A DNA stretch of 64,000 nt from Flavobacterium sp. NG2 (GCF_034119845.1 NZ_CP139420.1:3226001-3290000), one strand, 5' to 3'. Positions 8,344 to 18,886 are shown, counted from the first letter of the stretch. Program-made: numbers and translations. Notes: generated by a model not told the origin, from the letters alone.

Positions 8344-8877
8344 TTAATATTTATTTATATTTAATTCTTGTAATAACGTTGATATTTCCATTGGTTCTTT
8401 TGAAACTGAGATTCGTCCTGAACGAACAAACTGCATGATTCCAAAAGGTTTTAATTTTTCGTGTAATTCTTCTATTTCTGAACGTCTTCCTGATTTTGAA
8501 ATCACAAAGAATTTTCTAGAAACTGTAACAATCTCTGAATTGCTTTCTTTAATAATGTTTTGAATCTGTCTTTCGTCAAATAACAAACTTGATTCGATTT
8601 TAAACAAAGCATTTTCTAAATAAATCGTTTCCTCGTCTACATGATAAAATGCTTTGATGACTTCGATTTGCTTTTCGATTTGGCCTACAATATTCTGAAC
8701 CCATTTCTCCGTAGTGTCCACTACAATGATAAATCTAGAAACGTTTTCAATCTCTGATTCAGAAACATTTAAACTCAATATATTAATATGTCGTTTCAGG
8801 AATATACCCGAAATTCTATTCAGCAAACCTACGTTATTTTCTGAATACACAGAAATCGTGAATGTTTTATTTTCCAT
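8344..8877 (-). CDS. ilvN: Acetolactate synthase, small regulatory subunit
   Basis: The 177-residue protein begins with an ACT domain (residues 4-75): FTISVYSENNVGLLNRISGIF, the characteristic loop for valine binding. A second alpha-beta domain follows (residues 80-165; FFVISKSGRRSEIEEL). It activates the IlvB catalytic subunit and confers feedback inhibition by valine in the family. It sits between ilvB and ilvC. The 78-base gap to ilvB holds a palindromic element, and the spacing to ilvC is only three bases, which implies cotranscription. Confidence 0.93.
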   Translation of the reverse strand: MENKTFTISVYSENNVGLLNRISGIFLKRHINILSLNVSESEIENVSRFIIVVDTTEKWVQNIVGQIEKQIEVIKAFYHVDEETIYLENALFKIESSLLFDERQIQNIIKESNSEIVTVSRKFFVISKSGRRSEIEELHEKLKPFGIMQFVRSGRISVSKEPMEISTLLQELNINKY

Positions 8878-8889
8878 AATTTATTTTTT

Positions 8890-8952
8890 GTTTAAAGTTT
8901 CAGGTTTAAAGTTGCTGTTAGAACTTGAAACCTGAAACATGAAACTTTAAAC
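8890..8952. repeat. Palindromic element inside the operon (ilvB-ilvN gap)
   Basis: GTTTAAAGTTTCAGGTTT on the left is complementary to the right side, which carries an extra seven bases within its arm (AAACCTGAAACATGAAACTTTAAAC). The whole gap between ilvB and ilvN is this element. A related GTTTCAAGTTTAA palindrome occupies the menA-menB gap (42970-43027). In the mRNA it would form a strong hairpin between two cistrons. Confidence 0.75.
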
Positions 8953-8955
8953 TTT

Positions 8956-10644
8956 TTAGCTTAATCTCATATCTGAAACCGATGCTCCAGTAGGAATCAT
9001 AGGAAACACATTATTTTCTTTTTCTATCATCACCTCTAAGAAATAAGAGTCTTTTGAAGCCATCATCTCTGCTACTGCTTCGTCAAGGTCTTCTCTTTTC
9101 GTAACTTTTCTTGCTTTGATATAATAGCCTTCGGCAATAGCAATAAAGTTTGGATTAATCATTTCAGTAGAAGCATAACGGTTGTCAAAGAACAACTCTT
9201 GCCACTGACGTACCATTCCTAAAAACTCATTGTTCAAAACCACAATTTTCACAGGAACTTTTGATTGGTAAATGGTACCAAGTTCTTGAATGTTCATTTG
9301 GAATCCACCATCACCAATTACGGCAACTACTTCACGATTTGGCATTCCCATTTTAGCTCCAATAGCTGCTGGCAAAGCAAATCCCATAGTTCCCAATCCG
9401 CCTGAGTTAATCATACTTTTAGTAGAATTGAACTTCGCATAACGACACGCAAACATTTGGTGTTGTCCAACATCTGGAACGATGATAGCATCTCCATTTG
9501 AGTGTTTGTTAATCATTTCGATAGCCTCACCCATTGAAATACCCACTTTCTTAGTAGGTTTCAACTCTTCGTTGATAACCATATCTAATTCTGTTTGGTA
9601 ATGTTTCTTGAACTCATTATGCCAAGCGTCATGTGAATTTTCATTAATCAAAGGCAATATCGCTGATAAAGCATCTTTCACATTAGCTAAAACGGCAACC
9701 TCTGTTTTTACGTTTTTATCTACTTCAGCTGGGTCAATTTCGAAATGGATTACCTTAGCTTGTTTTGCATATGTAGCTAAATTTCCAGTTACACGGTCAT
9801 CAAAACGCATTCCTAATGCAATTAAAACATCACATTCATTTGTCAATACATTAGGTCCATAATTTCCGTGCATACCCACCATTCCTACATTCAAAGGATG
9901 CTCAGTAGGTAAAGCAGAAAGTCCTAAAATAGTCCAAGCTGCAGGAATTCCTGATTTTTCGATAAAAGCTTTCAATTCAGCTTCTGCTTCGCTCAAAATA
10001 ATTCCTTGCCCAAAAACAATCATTGGTTTTTTGGCTTGATTGATAATCGCTGCAGCTGCTTCTACTTGACTTAGTTTCAATTTAGGCACAGGATTATAAC
10101 TTCTTATTGAGTTACATTTTTCATAGCTAAAATCTAAAGTATCAAATTGAGCATTTTTAGTAATATCAATCAACACCGGGCCTGGACGGCCTGATTTTGC
10201 GATATAAAAAGCTTTAGCCAAAATTTCTGGAATTTCATCTGCTTCGGTAACTTGGTAATTCCACTTCGTTACTGGTGTCGAAATTCCGATAATATCTGTT
10301 TCTTGAAAAGCATCAGAACCTAATAAATGCTTTCCTACTTGTCCTGTAATACATACTAAAGGCGTAGAATCGATTTGCGCATCTGCGATACCAGTTACTA
10401 AATTGGTAGCACCTGGTCCTGAAGTAGCAATAGCGACCCCAACTTTACCAGTAGCTCTAGCAAATCCTTGTGCAGCATGAGCAGCCCCTTGTTCGTGGCG
10501 TACTAACACATGATGCAATTGATCTCTAAATTTATACAACTCATCGTAAACAGGCATAATGGCACCACCTGGGTAACCATAAACCAAATCTACTCCTTCG
10601 GCTAATAAGCATCTGATAACTGCTTCTGCTCCTGATATTTTCAT
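8956..10644 (-). CDS. ilvB: Acetolactate synthase, large catalytic subunit
   Basis: The 562-residue TPP-dependent enzyme condenses pyruvate with pyruvate or 2-oxobutyrate. The three thiamine-enzyme domains are clear. The PYR domain carries the catalytic glutamate in VRHEQGAAHAAQG near residue 50. The central FAD-binding-type domain covers about residues 190-330. The PP domain has GDGGFQMN and NNEFLGMVRQWQ, the Mg-TPP binding motif, near residues 425-460. It is the third ilv cistron after leuA-leuB and is separated from ilvD by 83 bases containing a GC-rich hairpin. Confidence 0.96.
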   Translation of the reverse strand: MKISGAEAVIRCLLAEGVDLVYGYPGGAIMPVYDELYKFRDQLHHVLVRHEQGAAHAAQGFARATGKVGVAIATSGPGATNLVTGIADAQIDSTPLVCITGQVGKHLLGSDAFQETDIIGISTPVTKWNYQVTEADEIPEILAKAFYIAKSGRPGPVLIDITKNAQFDTLDFSYEKCNSIRSYNPVPKLKLSQVEAAAAIINQAKKPMIVFGQGIILSEAEAELKAFIEKSGIPAAWTILGLSALPTEHPLNVGMVGMHGNYGPNVLTNECDVLIALGMRFDDRVTGNLATYAKQAKVIHFEIDPAEVDKNVKTEVAVLANVKDALSAILPLINENSHDAWHNEFKKHYQTELDMVINEELKPTKKVGISMGEAIEMINKHSNGDAIIVPDVGQHQMFACRYAKFNSTKSMINSGGLGTMGFALPAAIGAKMGMPNREVVAVIGDGGFQMNIQELGTIYQSKVPVKIVVLNNEFLGMVRQWQELFFDNRYASTEMINPNFIAIAEGYYIKARKVTKREDLDEAVAEMMASKDSYFLEVMIEKENNVFPMIPTGASVSDMRLS

Positions 10645-10672
10645 TGTCTATCTTTTTTTCCTCCCCCCAGCC

Positions 10673-10687
10673 CCCTCCGAAGGAGGG
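10673..10687. repeat. GC-rich hairpin in the ilvD-ilvB gap
   Basis: CCCTCC-GAA-GGAGGG is a perfect short hairpin within a C-rich run (CCTCCCCCCAGCCCCC) in otherwise AT-rich DNA. It lacks a following T-run on the minus strand, so it is more likely a repeat remnant or mRNA structure than a terminator. Confidence 0.55.
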
Positions 10688-10727
10688 AGAGACGAGTTGG
10701 ATATATTATACTTTTATTTTTTTTGTC

Positions 10728-12404
10728 TTAAAATTTATCCGTAACACATCCTTCAGATGCACTAGATACAGAACGCATGTATTTAAGCAAAACCCCTTGT
10801 TTGATATCTGATTCTGGACGTTTCCAGTTTGCTTTACGTTTTGCAAACTCTTCGTCAGAGATTTTCATATTGATAGTATTGTTTACTGCATCAATGGTAA
10901 TCACATCTCCATTTTCGATTAAGGCAATTCCTCCACCTTCATACGCTTCAGGAGTAACATGTCCTACCACAAAACCGTGTGAACCTCCAGAGAAACGTCC
11001 GTCAGTAATCAAAGCCACAGTGTTTCCTAATCCAGCTCCCATGATCGCCGATGTTGGTTTCAACATTTCCGACATACCTGGACCACCTTTTGGACCACAA
11101 TAACGAATAATAACTACGTTTCCAGACTTAACTTCACCTGCTTGGATTCCTCTGATAACATCTTTTTCACCTTCAAAAACTACTGCTGTACCTTCAAAGA
11201 ACTCTCCTTCTTTTCCACTAATTTTAGCCACACAACCTTCTGTAGCAATGTTTCCGTACAAAATTTGAATATTTCCAGTTGCTTTTAATGCTTTTTGGAT
11301 TTCAAAAATTACTTCTTGACCATCTTGTAAATCTGGAACTGAAGCTAAGTTTTCAGCAATTGTTTTTCCAGTTACGGTCAAACAATCTCCGTGTAGCAAA
11401 CCTACTTTCAATAAATATTTCATTACACCCGGAACACCACCTACATTGTGTAAGTCTTCCATCAAATATTTACCACTTGGTTTCAAGTCGGCTAACAATG
11501 GAGTTCTATCACTGATATCTTGAAAATCTTTTAATGTCAACACAATTCCTACAGAGTGCGCCATTGCAATTAAGTGCATCACCGCATTAGTAGAACCACC
11601 TAAAACAGCCACCATTGTAATTGCATTTTCGAATGCTTTACGAGTCATGATGTCTCTAGGCTTGATATCTTTTTCTAATAAAATTCTAATGGCTTTACCA
11701 GCATCAACACATTCTTGTTTTTTCTCTGGACTCAAAGCTGGGTTAGAAGAGCTATATGGTAAACTCATCCCTAAAGCTTCAATTGCTGATGACATGGTGT
11801 TAGCCGTGTACATTCCACCACAAGCACCTGCACCAGGACAAGCATTTTGAATTACTCCTTTGAAATCCTCAGCTGTAATAGTGTTTTTGATTTTTTTACC
11901 TAAGGCTTCAAAAGCAGAAACGATATTCAAATCTTCCCCTTTCCATTTTCCTGGGTGAATAGACCCACCATAAACCATAATCGATGGACGGTTTACTCTA
12001 CCCATAGCCATTAAAGCACCTGGCATATTTTTATCACATCCTGGTACGGCAATCATTCCATCGTACCATTGTGCTCCCATAACTGTTTCAATAGAATCAG
12101 CAATTACATCACGAGAAACCAATGAAAAACGCATTCCAGGGTTACCGTTAGACATACCATCACTTACACCAACCGTGTTAAAGATTAAACCTACCAAATC
12201 TTCTTTCCAGACACCTGTTTTAATATCTTTGGCTAAATCATTTAAGTGCATATTACATGGATTTCCATCGTAACCCATACTTACAATACCCACTTGCGCC
12301 TTTTTTAAATCTTCTTCAGTTAATCCAAGTGCATACAACATCGCTTGAGAAGCTGGTTGTGTTTCGTCTTGTGTGATTGTTTTGCTGTATTTATTTAATT
12401 CCAT
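10728..12404 (-). CDS. ilvD: Dihydroxy-acid dehydratase
   Basis: The 558-residue IlvD/Edd-family iron-sulfur enzyme dehydrates 2,3-dihydroxy-isovalerate and -methylvalerate to the 2-oxo acids. Three cysteines fit the [2Fe-2S] ligands: GNPCNMHL near residue 52, GCDKNMPG near 125, and [19 protein letters not shown] near 197. The C-terminal [19 protein letters not shown] motif is also present. It follows leuB after a 34-base gap on the same strand, which makes it the first ilv gene of the operon. Confidence 0.96.
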   Translation of the reverse strand: MELNKYSKTITQDETQPASQAMLYALGLTEEDLKKAQVGIVSMGYDGNPCNMHLNDLAKDIKTGVWKEDLVGLIFNTVGVSDGMSNGNPGMRFSLVSRDVIADSIETVMGAQWYDGMIAVPGCDKNMPGALMAMGRVNRPSIMVYGGSIHPGKWKGEDLNIVSAFEALGKKIKNTITAEDFKGVIQNACPGAGACGGMYTANTMSSAIEALGMSLPYSSSNPALSPEKKQECVDAGKAIRILLEKDIKPRDIMTRKAFENAITMVAVLGGSTNAVMHLIAMAHSVGIVLTLKDFQDISDRTPLLADLKPSGKYLMEDLHNVGGVPGVMKYLLKVGLLHGDCLTVTGKTIAENLASVPDLQDGQEVIFEIQKALKATGNIQILYGNIATEGCVAKISGKEGEFFEGTAVVFEGEKDVIRGIQAGEVKSGNVVIIRYCGPKGGPGMSEMLKPTSAIMGAGLGNTVALITDGRFSGGSHGFVVGHVTPEAYEGGGIALIENGDVITIDAVNNTINMKISDEEFAKRKANWKRPESDIKQGVLLKYMRSVSSASEGCVTDKF

Positions 12405-12438
12405 TATGATATAATTAGTGTATGTTTTTATTTTTTTT

Positions 12439-13557
12439 TTATACTATTGTTGATCTACCAATACTTACATTATCGTTGTTGAAGTATAATAAATCCTCTC
12501 TGTCCAAAATATAATTGATGATAAACTCACCAATTTCATTTGTTCCAAATATTGAATCGGGATTCAAATCTTGCGTGACGACTTTTAGTTGTACCGCTTT
12601 TTCAATTCCATCATAGATTTTTTTAGCTTCTTTATCCAATCCAAAATGTTCTAACATCATGGCAGCAGATAAAATAGCCCCAAATGGATTGGCTATATTT
12701 TGTCCTTTTACCTTAGAATAAGTACCATGAATTGGTGCGAAAATCGCATGCTTTTCACCTATCGAAGCAGAGGCTAAAACACCTATTGAGCCTGTTAAAA
12801 CACTAGCCTCATCTGATAAAATATCACCAAATAAATTAGCGGTTAAGATGACATCAAATCTATTAGGTTGCATGACTAAATATCGAGCAGCATGATCCAC
12901 TAATAAAAAATCCAATGTTACTTCTGGATACTCTTTACTAACTTCTTTTACTACTTTTCGCCACAACCTTGAAGTTTCAAGAACATTAGCTTTATCAACT
13001 AAGGTTACTTTCTTTCTCCTTTTTTGCGCTGCCGCAAAAGCCAAATGAGAAATCCTTACTATTTCTTCTTCAGAATAAGAACATAAGTCAGTTGCCAAAG
13101 TTCCTTCTTCATTTAAAGTTTTTTCACCAAAATATAAACCGCCAGTCAATTCTCTATAAAAAACCAAATCGGTTCCTTCTAAAAGTTCTCTTTTTAATGG
13201 AGAAGCATCTAGTAATTCTTTATAAGGTTTTATGGGACGAATATTGGCGTAGAGCCCTAATTCTTGTCTTAATTGCAAAAGCCCTTGTTCTGGACGAATT
13301 TTAGCTTCAGGATCATTGTCGTATTTAGGATCTCCAATGGCTCCAAACAAAATCGCATCCGTATTCAAACATAAATTCAATGTTTGAGTAGGAAGCGCTT
13401 TTCCAGATTTTTCAATAGCAACAGCACCAATAAAAGCATCTTCGAAAATGAATTCGTGATCAAAAGCCGTACTAATAGCGTACAAAGCTTTTTTGGCCTG
13501 CATTACCACTTCGGGTCCTATTCCGTCTCCTGAAAGTACCGCTATTTTTAAATTCAT
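12439..13557 (-). CDS. leuB: 3-isopropylmalate dehydrogenase
   Basis: The 372-residue beta-decarboxylating dehydrogenase oxidises 3-isopropylmalate with NAD+. Signatures include the N-terminal [10 protein letters not shown], the substrate arginines around [10 protein letters not shown] and YANIRPIK, the tyrosine in [12 protein letters not shown], and the metal-binding [17 protein letters not shown]. The residues [16 protein letters not shown] correspond to the usual HGSAPDIAGK segment, here changed to HGTYSKVKG. The gene lies eight bases after leuA. leuC and leuD, the step between these enzymes, are not in this cluster. Confidence 0.94.
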   Translation of the reverse strand: MNLKIAVLSGDGIGPEVVMQAKKALYAISTAFDHEFIFEDAFIGAVAIEKSGKALPTQTLNLCLNTDAILFGAIGDPKYDNDPEAKIRPEQGLLQLRQELGLYANIRPIKPYKELLDASPLKRELLEGTDLVFYRELTGGLYFGEKTLNEEGTLATDLCSYSEEEIVRISHLAFAAAQKRRKKVTLVDKANVLETSRLWRKVVKEVSKEYPEVTLDFLLVDHAARYLVMQPNRFDVILTANLFGDILSDEASVLTGSIGVLASASIGEKHAIFAPIHGTYSKVKGQNIANPFGAILSAAMMLEHFGLDKEAKKIYDGIEKAVQLKVVTQDLNPDSIFGTNEIGEFIINYILDREDLLYFNNDNVSIGRSTIV

Positions 13558-13565
13558 GACTTTGG

Positions 13566-14741
13566 TTAATTTCTAATTAAATCGCCTTTCAAGTTGGAAG
13601 CAGCAATGATTTGATGAATATCATCATCCATTACTTCTTTTTTAATATCTGCAAATTTCAAAAATTCAAGATAGACAACATCTAACTGTACTTTTGTTAA
13701 TTCGTAACCTACTTTTTTAGCTCTATAAGCTAATGCTGCTCTACCACTTCTTGCTGTTAAGATGATAGATGACTCAGTCACACCAACTTCTAGAGGATCC
13801 ATAATTTCGTATGTTTCTCTGTTTTTAATCACACCGTCTTGGTGAATTCCAGAACTGTGCGCAAAAGCATTCGAACCTACAATCGCTTTATTAGGCTGTA
13901 CCATCATTCCCATACTATCAGATACTAAACGACTCATTTCGTTCAATTGTTTTGTATCGATATCCGTATATAAATTTAGGTAAGGATGTTGTTTGAAAAT
14001 CATCACTACTTCTTCAAGTGCTGTATTTCCTGCACGTTCTCCAATACCATTAATAGTACATTCAATTTGTCTTGCTCCATTCATCGCACCCGCAATAGAA
14101 TTAGCAGTAGCCATACCTAAATCATTGTGACAGTGACAAGAAATCGTCACGTTTTCAATTCCTTTTACGTTTTCTTTTAGGTATTTTATTTTTTCACCGT
14201 ATTCATGCGGCAAACAATATCCAGTGGTGTCAGGTATATTAAGCACAGTAGCACCCGACTTAATGACCTCCTCACAGACTTGTGCCAAGAAAGCATTATC
14301 CGTTCTACCAGCATCTTCTGCATAAAACTCTACATCTTCAACATAAGTTTTAGCATGTGCTACAGCAGCTTTTGCTCTTGCAATGATATCTTCTTTAGTT
14401 GTGTTTAATTTATAGATAATATGTGAATCAGAAGTACCAATCCCTGTATGAATACGAGGTTTTTTGGCATATTTAAGTGCAGCACCAGCTACATCAATAT
14501 CATTTTTCACTGCACGTGTTAAGCCACATACGGTTGCATTTTTTACAATTTTACTAATCTCAGAAACAGATAAAAAATCACCAGGACTAGAAACAGGAAA
14601 TCCAGCTTCGATGATATCAACCCCCATGCCATCTAATCGTTCAGCTATAACGAGTTTCTGCTGGGTATCTAATTTACATCCTGGAACTTGTTCTCCGTCT
14701 CTTAAAGTGGTATCAAAAATTTGAACTTTCTCTCTATTCAT
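13566..14741 (-). CDS. leuA: 2-isopropylmalate synthase, short form
   Basis: The 391-residue HMGL-like TIM-barrel enzyme condenses 2-oxoisovalerate with acetyl-CoA. The catalytic motif [12 protein letters not shown] lies near residue 9 and the metal-binding HCHNDLGMA near residue 205. [13 protein letters not shown] follows. It ends soon after the helical subdomain. The C-terminal LeuA dimer/regulatory domain of the roughly 510-residue enzymes is missing, so leucine feedback through that domain is not expected. A homocitrate-synthase-like role is possible for this length, but the adjacent leuB and ilv genes favour LeuA. It is the first gene of the operon. Confidence 0.9.
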   Translation of the reverse strand: MNREKVQIFDTTLRDGEQVPGCKLDTQQKLVIAERLDGMGVDIIEAGFPVSSPGDFLSVSEISKIVKNATVCGLTRAVKNDIDVAGAALKYAKKPRIHTGIGTSDSHIIYKLNTTKEDIIARAKAAVAHAKTYVEDVEFYAEDAGRTDNAFLAQVCEEVIKSGATVLNIPDTTGYCLPHEYGEKIKYLKENVKGIENVTISCHCHNDLGMATANSIAGAMNGARQIECTINGIGERAGNTALEEVVMIFKQHPYLNLYTDIDTKQLNEMSRLVSDSMGMMVQPNKAIVGSNAFAHSSGIHQDGVIKNRETYEIMDPLEVGVTESSIILTARSGRAALAYRAKKVGYELTKVQLDVVYLEFLKFADIKKEVMDDDIHQIIAASNLKGDLIRN

Positions 14742-14776
14742 TTTAATTTATTTAATGTAATTTCACAACTTCATAA

Positions 14777-14784
14777 CAAATATA
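14777..14784 (-). promoter_or_regulatory. Candidate -7 promoter element of the leuA operon
   Basis: On the minus strand TATATTTG matches the Bacteroidota -7 consensus TAnnTTTG in all fixed positions. It lies 36 bases upstream of the leuA start codon. The -33 box is weaker: TTTT at the expected 19-base distance. No leader peptide rich in Leu/Val/Ile codons was noticed. Confidence 0.5.
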
Positions 14785-14895
14785 GATTTCATTACTTTAA
14801 CAGAAAACACAAAATAATGAAATATACTGCTTATAAAGCCTATTTAAACTTTATAACAAACTGATTAACAAACACTTAAGTACCTGTATTTTACA

Positions 14896-16440
14896 ATGGC
14901 TAACCATCAAAAAGATTTCTTATTTGTATTAATAAAATCACTTTCAAAATCTGAAAAAAGGCAATTCAAGATTTTTGCAAGTCGTTTGGAGACGAGTTCA
15001 AATACAAAATTTATTGAATTATTCAACATTTTAGACAAATCTGAGGTATATGATGAAAAAATAATTTTAAAAAGTGGCATCATCAAAAAGGTGCAATTAT
15101 CAAATCTAAAATCATATTTATACAAACAAATATTAGTGAGTATTCGCTTGAATATTCCTAGTCAAAATGTACGTTATCAATTGCGTGAACAAATTGATTT
15201 TGCTACTATTTTGTATAACAAAGGATTATATAAACAAAGCTTAAAAATTTTAGATAAAACTAAGATACAAGCACTAGAAAACGACGAAAAATACATCGCT
15301 TTTGAAATTGTTGAATTTGAAAAACTCATCGAGTCACAATACATCACACGCAGTATTCAAGGTCGAGCTGACGAACTTGTAGTACAAGCCAAGGAATTAA
15401 ATTATCAAAATACCATATCCAGTAAATTATCCAATTTATCGCTTCAGTTGTATGGAATTATGCTTAAAACGGGCTATGTAAAAAACGATGAAGAATACAA
15501 ATATATTGATGATTATTTCGTTAAACATACTTCAAAACTAGACGAAAATAAATTTGGTTTTAGAGAAAAATATTGGTTTTATAATGCCAACTTATGGCGT
15601 AGTTTTTTGGTTCAAGATTTCTTAGCCAGTTATAAATATGCCTACAAATGGGTAACCCTGTTTTATGACAATCCAAACATGATTTACTTAAATCCTGTAT
15701 TTTTCTTAAAAGGGAATAATTATTTTTTAGAGTCGGTTTTTATGCTTAAATACCAATCGAAATTCAAAAAATATTTAAAATTATTAGAAGAAACGATTGA
15801 AGACTCCCGTTTTCCATCGAATGATAATATTGCTTCCTTGTCTTTTTTGTATCTGTACAATAACAAATTAAATTATCACATTCTTGAAGGAACTTTTGAA
15901 GAAAGTGAATATTTAATCCCAATAGTTTTAGACAAAATAAAACTACACAGTGACCACTTAGACGAGCACCACGAGATGTTGTTCTATTACAAAATTGCGT
16001 GTATTTATTTTGGTTCGGATAAATTCAATGAGTCGATTTACTATTTAGAAAAAATCATCAACAACAAAAACCTGACCATGCGTGAGGATTTGATGTGTTT
16101 TGCCAGACTATTATACCTAATTGTACATTACGAATTAGGAAAAGATTTTCATTTAGAAACCCAAATCAAAAATACCTACAAGTTCTTACTTAAAATGAAT
16201 GATTTGCATGAAGTGCAAAAGGAAATTATTCGTTTTATGAAAAACCTGAATTCCATTTATCCATCAGATATCAAAAAGGAATTCATCAAAATGAGAGAAC
16301 GTTTTATCGAGTTGGAAAAGATTCCTTATGAAAAAAGAGCTTTCCTATACCTTGATATTATTTCTTGGCTAGAAAGTAAAATTGAGAATCGAAAAATTGG
16401 AGACATTATTAAAGAAAAAGCAAAGTTGGGGAATCGATGA
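14896..16440 (+). CDS. Conserved helical-repeat protein of unknown function
   Basis: The 514-residue protein, charged and nearly all helical, starts MANHQKDFLFVLIKSLSKSEKRQF. Short paired helices in the middle and C-terminal parts (LYKQSLKILDKTKIQAL; FNESIYYLEKIINN) look like degenerate TPR-type repeats. There is no signal peptide, membrane segment or catalytic motif. I recognise the general type from flavobacterial genomes but cannot give a function. It is transcribed divergently from leuA across a 154-base gap, so regulation could be shared. Confidence 0.65.
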   Translation: MANHQKDFLFVLIKSLSKSEKRQFKIFASRLETSSNTKFIELFNILDKSEVYDEKIILKSGIIKKVQLSNLKSYLYKQILVSIRLNIPSQNVRYQLREQIDFATILYNKGLYKQSLKILDKTKIQALENDEKYIAFEIVEFEKLIESQYITRSIQGRADELVVQAKELNYQNTISSKLSNLSLQLYGIMLKTGYVKNDEEYKYIDDYFVKHTSKLDENKFGFREKYWFYNANLWRSFLVQDFLASYKYAYKWVTLFYDNPNMIYLNPVFFLKGNNYFLESVFMLKYQSKFKKYLKLLEETIEDSRFPSNDNIASLSFLYLYNNKLNYHILEGTFEESEYLIPIVLDKIKLHSDHLDEHHEMLFYYKIACIYFGSDKFNESIYYLEKIINNKNLTMREDLMCFARLLYLIVHYELGKDFHLETQIKNTYKFLLKMNDLHEVQKEIIRFMKNLNSIYPSDIKKEFIKMRERFIELEKIPYEKRAFLYLDIISWLESKIENRKIGDIIKEKAKLGNR

Positions 16441-16587
16441 GAATCAGATATACGAGGTTAAAGGTTTAGAGGTTAGAAGTTAGAAGTTATGACCAATTTT
16501 AATAATGTACGCTATTACCCCCCTTCAAACCCTTAAACCCTTAAACTCCTAAACAATTAACCAATTAACCCATTAACGTATTAAAAA
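16441..16587. repeat. Low-complexity heptad repeats before the oxygenase gene
   Basis: The gap has two simple-sequence blocks. GAGGTTAGAAGTTAGAAGTTA lies near 16468-16488, and a run of near-heptamers (CCCTTAAA, CCTTAAAC, AATTAACC, AATTAACCC) ends just before the start codon at 16588. They are roughly complementary in character (TTAGAAG against CTTAAAC) but no precise stem was found. Confidence 0.5.
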
Positions 16588-17538
16588 ATGCAAAATATCC
16601 CTAGTGTTGATTTAGCTGATTTTCTATCCGAAGATCCGAAGCGTAAAGAAAAATTTGTAAACGAAATAGGTGCCGCCTTTGAAGATATTGGCTTTGTAGC
16701 GCTTAAAGGACATTTTTTAGAACAAAATTTGGTCGATGAATTGTATAGCGAAATTAGAAATTTCTTTAGCCTTCCTGTCGAAACCAAACGCAAATACGAA
16801 GATCCTAAAATAGGCGGTCAACGTGGTTATGTTTCTTTTGGTAAAGAACATGCCAAAGGTCGTAAAGAAGGTGACCTAAAAGAGTTTTGGCATTTTGGAC
16901 AATATGTTGATGACAGCTCAAAATATGCTTCTGAATATCCAAAAAACCTGAACGTCGATGAACTACCACGTTTTAATATCGTAGGAAAAGAAGCGTATCA
17001 AAAATTGGAAAAAACAGGAATTTATATTTTGAGAGCTTTAGCGCTACGATTGGGATTGGATGAATTCTATTTCGACAATTATGGAAAAGAAGGGAATTCC
17101 ATTCTTCGCCCAATACACTATCCTCCTATTACCAGTGAACCTGAAAATGCCATTCGTGCCGCAGCACATGGAGACATCAACCTGATTACTTTATTGATGG
17201 GTGCTCAAGGAAAAGGATTGCAAGTACAAAACCACAACGGCGACTGGATTGACGCCATCGCACAACCGGACGAATTAGTGATCAATGTTGGTGATATGCT
17301 TTCAAGACATACAAACAACAAATTAAAATCAACCATCCACCAAGTGGTTAATCCTCCGAGAGAATTATGGGGAACATCTCGTTACTCTATTCCGTTTTTT
17401 ATGCATCCTGTGAGCGATATGCCATTGAATTGCCTAGAAAACTGCATTGATGATGAAAACCCTAAACAGTTCGAAGACATTACTGCAGGGGAGTTTTTAT
17501 ATGAACGTTTGGTGGAATTGGGATTAATAAAGACATAA
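16588..17538 (+). CDS. Isopenicillin-N-synthase-like Fe(II)/2-oxoglutarate-dependent oxygenase
   Basis: The 316-residue protein has the DIOX_N segment (residues 3-110) and the 2OG-FeII_Oxy core. The iron triad is H194, D196 (AAAHGDINLITLL) and H251 (KSTIHQV). The 2-oxoglutarate-binding RxS is R265/S267 (RYSIPFF). It should be a cytoplasmic hydroxylase or desaturase of an unknown small molecule. It precedes a SUI1 gene on the same strand. The ATG follows a purine-poor repeat region, so the start was set by homology to the family N-terminus (IPSVDLADF). Confidence 0.85.
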   Translation: MQNIPSVDLADFLSEDPKRKEKFVNEIGAAFEDIGFVALKGHFLEQNLVDELYSEIRNFFSLPVETKRKYEDPKIGGQRGYVSFGKEHAKGRKEGDLKEFWHFGQYVDDSSKYASEYPKNLNVDELPRFNIVGKEAYQKLEKTGIYILRALALRLGLDEFYFDNYGKEGNSILRPIHYPPITSEPENAIRAAAHGDINLITLLMGAQGKGLQVQNHNGDWIDAIAQPDELVINVGDMLSRHTNNKLKSTIHQVVNPPRELWGTSRYSIPFFMHPVSDMPLNCLENCIDDENPKQFEDITAGEFLYERLVELGLIKT

Positions 17539-17575
17539 AATCTACATTATTATTCAAATCTTTACTTCAAAATTT

Positions 17576-17647
17576 ACCGCAAAGACGAAAAGAAACAAAG
17601 AGATATAATTCAACACATTTTAATAAAAACCCTAGCGTCTTAGCGGT
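17576..17647. repeat. Eroded palindromic intergenic element
   Basis: ACCGCAAAGACG at 17576 is complementary to CGTCTTAGCGGT ending at 17647 with one mismatch. The element fills the gap between the oxygenase and SUI1 genes and ends 15 bases before the SUI1 ATG. Confidence 0.55.
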
Positions 17648-17661
17648 TAAAAAAAATAGTT

Positions 17662-17994
17662 ATGAACCTAGAAGACCAATTAAAAAACTTATTCCCAGAC
17701 CACGTTCCTAGTAACGAGCCTGAGGAAATTGACGATTCCCCACATGAATTATACGTTCAAAAAGAACCTATGATTTGTAAATATGAAAAACGAAAAGGGA
17801 AAGCAACCACCATCATCGAAGGCTACGAAGGCGAAGACGAAGATTTTAAAATCCTAGCCAAAGAACTAAAAACAAAGCTTAGTGTAGGTGGTAGTTTTAA
17901 AGATGGAGCACTTATCATTCAAGGGGATTATCGTGATAAAATCATGACCATTCTTAAAGAAAAAGGTTTCAAAGTAAAACGTGTAGGCGGGTAA
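17662..17994 (+). CDS. SUI1/eIF1-like translation factor (YciH family)
   Basis: The 110-residue protein has a short acidic N-terminus and a C-terminal SUI1 domain (residues 38-110). The signatures are the basic EKRKGKATTIIEGYEG loop, then LAKELKTKLSVGGSFKDGALIIQGDYRDKI in pieces, ending in the KGFKVKRVGG strand. It is related to E. coli YciH, which influences start-site fidelity on the 30S subunit. It is 15 bases upstream of the phosphorylase gene and probably cotranscribed with it. Confidence 0.9.
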   Translation: MNLEDQLKNLFPDHVPSNEPEEIDDSPHELYVQKEPMICKYEKRKGKATTIIEGYEGEDEDFKILAKELKTKLSVGGSFKDGALIIQGDYRDKIMTILKEKGFKVKRVGG

Positions 17995-18008
17995 TTTATT
18001 TATTAAAA

Positions 18009-18878
18009 ATGATAGCAGCATCTGAATTAATACTCAATCCTGATGGAAGTATATACCACTTAAATCTAAAACCTGAAAACATCGCTCGTGATATTATTTT
18101 TGTAGGCGATCCTGATCGAGTGGAAAAAATTACGTCTTTATTTGATTCTATTGAATTTTCGACTCAAAAAAGAGAGTTCAAAACCCAAACAGGAACCTAT
18201 AAAGGCAAACGACTCTCCGTCATCTCAACCGGTATTGGTGCAGACAATATTGATATTGTTTTGAATGAGCTGGATGCTTTGGTTAATATTAATTTGGAAA
18301 CCAGAACAATTAAAGAGAATCTAACTTCTTTAAACATCATCCGAATTGGAACTTCGGGTTCTTTGCAAACAGATATTCCTGTTGATTCGTTTGTAATGTC
18401 TAAGATAGGATTAGGACTAGACACTATGCTTCGCTCCTATCAAAACGATTCGGTTACCATTCCAGAACTCGAAGAGGCGTTTATCAAGCATACCAATTGG
18501 GATGTCCGAAAAGGAAGACCTTATGCAGTACATTGTTCTGAAAAACTAGAAAAACAGTTTGAAAGCGACAGCGTTCACAAAGGAGTTACAGCTACCGCAG
18601 GTGGTTTCTTTGGTCCACAGGGAAGGGTATTACGGTTAGCCATTCAAGACGAAAAACTGAATACCAAAATGGATTCTTTCAATTATAATGGAACAAAAAT
18701 CACGAACCTCGAAATGGAAACTGCTGCTATTTATGGGTTATCCGCATTGCTTGGTCATCATGCTGTTTCATTGAATGCCATTATCGCTAATCGTGCAAAC
18801 GGGACTTTTAGTAGCAATCCTGATGATACAATTGAAAAATTGATTGATTACGTTTTGGATAGAATACATATTCAATAA
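18009..18878 (+). CDS. Nucleoside phosphorylase (uridine-phosphorylase type)
   Basis: The 289-residue PNP_UDP_1-family protein should phosphorolyse a nucleoside to base plus pentose-1-phosphate. Visible motifs are the phosphate-binding FVGDPDRVEKIT near residue 30, SVISTGIGADNIDIV near 75, RIGTSGSLQTDIPVDSF near 115, and the ribose-binding NLEMETAAIYGLSALLG near 240. The sequence is closer to uridine phosphorylase than to hexameric PNP, but base specificity cannot be fixed by eye. It follows SUI1 by 14 bases. Confidence 0.82.
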   Translation: MIAASELILNPDGSIYHLNLKPENIARDIIFVGDPDRVEKITSLFDSIEFSTQKREFKTQTGTYKGKRLSVISTGIGADNIDIVLNELDALVNINLETRTIKENLTSLNIIRIGTSGSLQTDIPVDSFVMSKIGLGLDTMLRSYQNDSVTIPELEEAFIKHTNWDVRKGRPYAVHCSEKLEKQFESDSVHKGVTATAGGFFGPQGRVLRLAIQDEKLNTKMDSFNYNGTKITNLEMETAAIYGLSALLGHHAVSLNAIIANRANGTFSSNPDDTIEKLIDYVLDRIHIQ

Positions 18879-18886
18879 ACTAAGGA

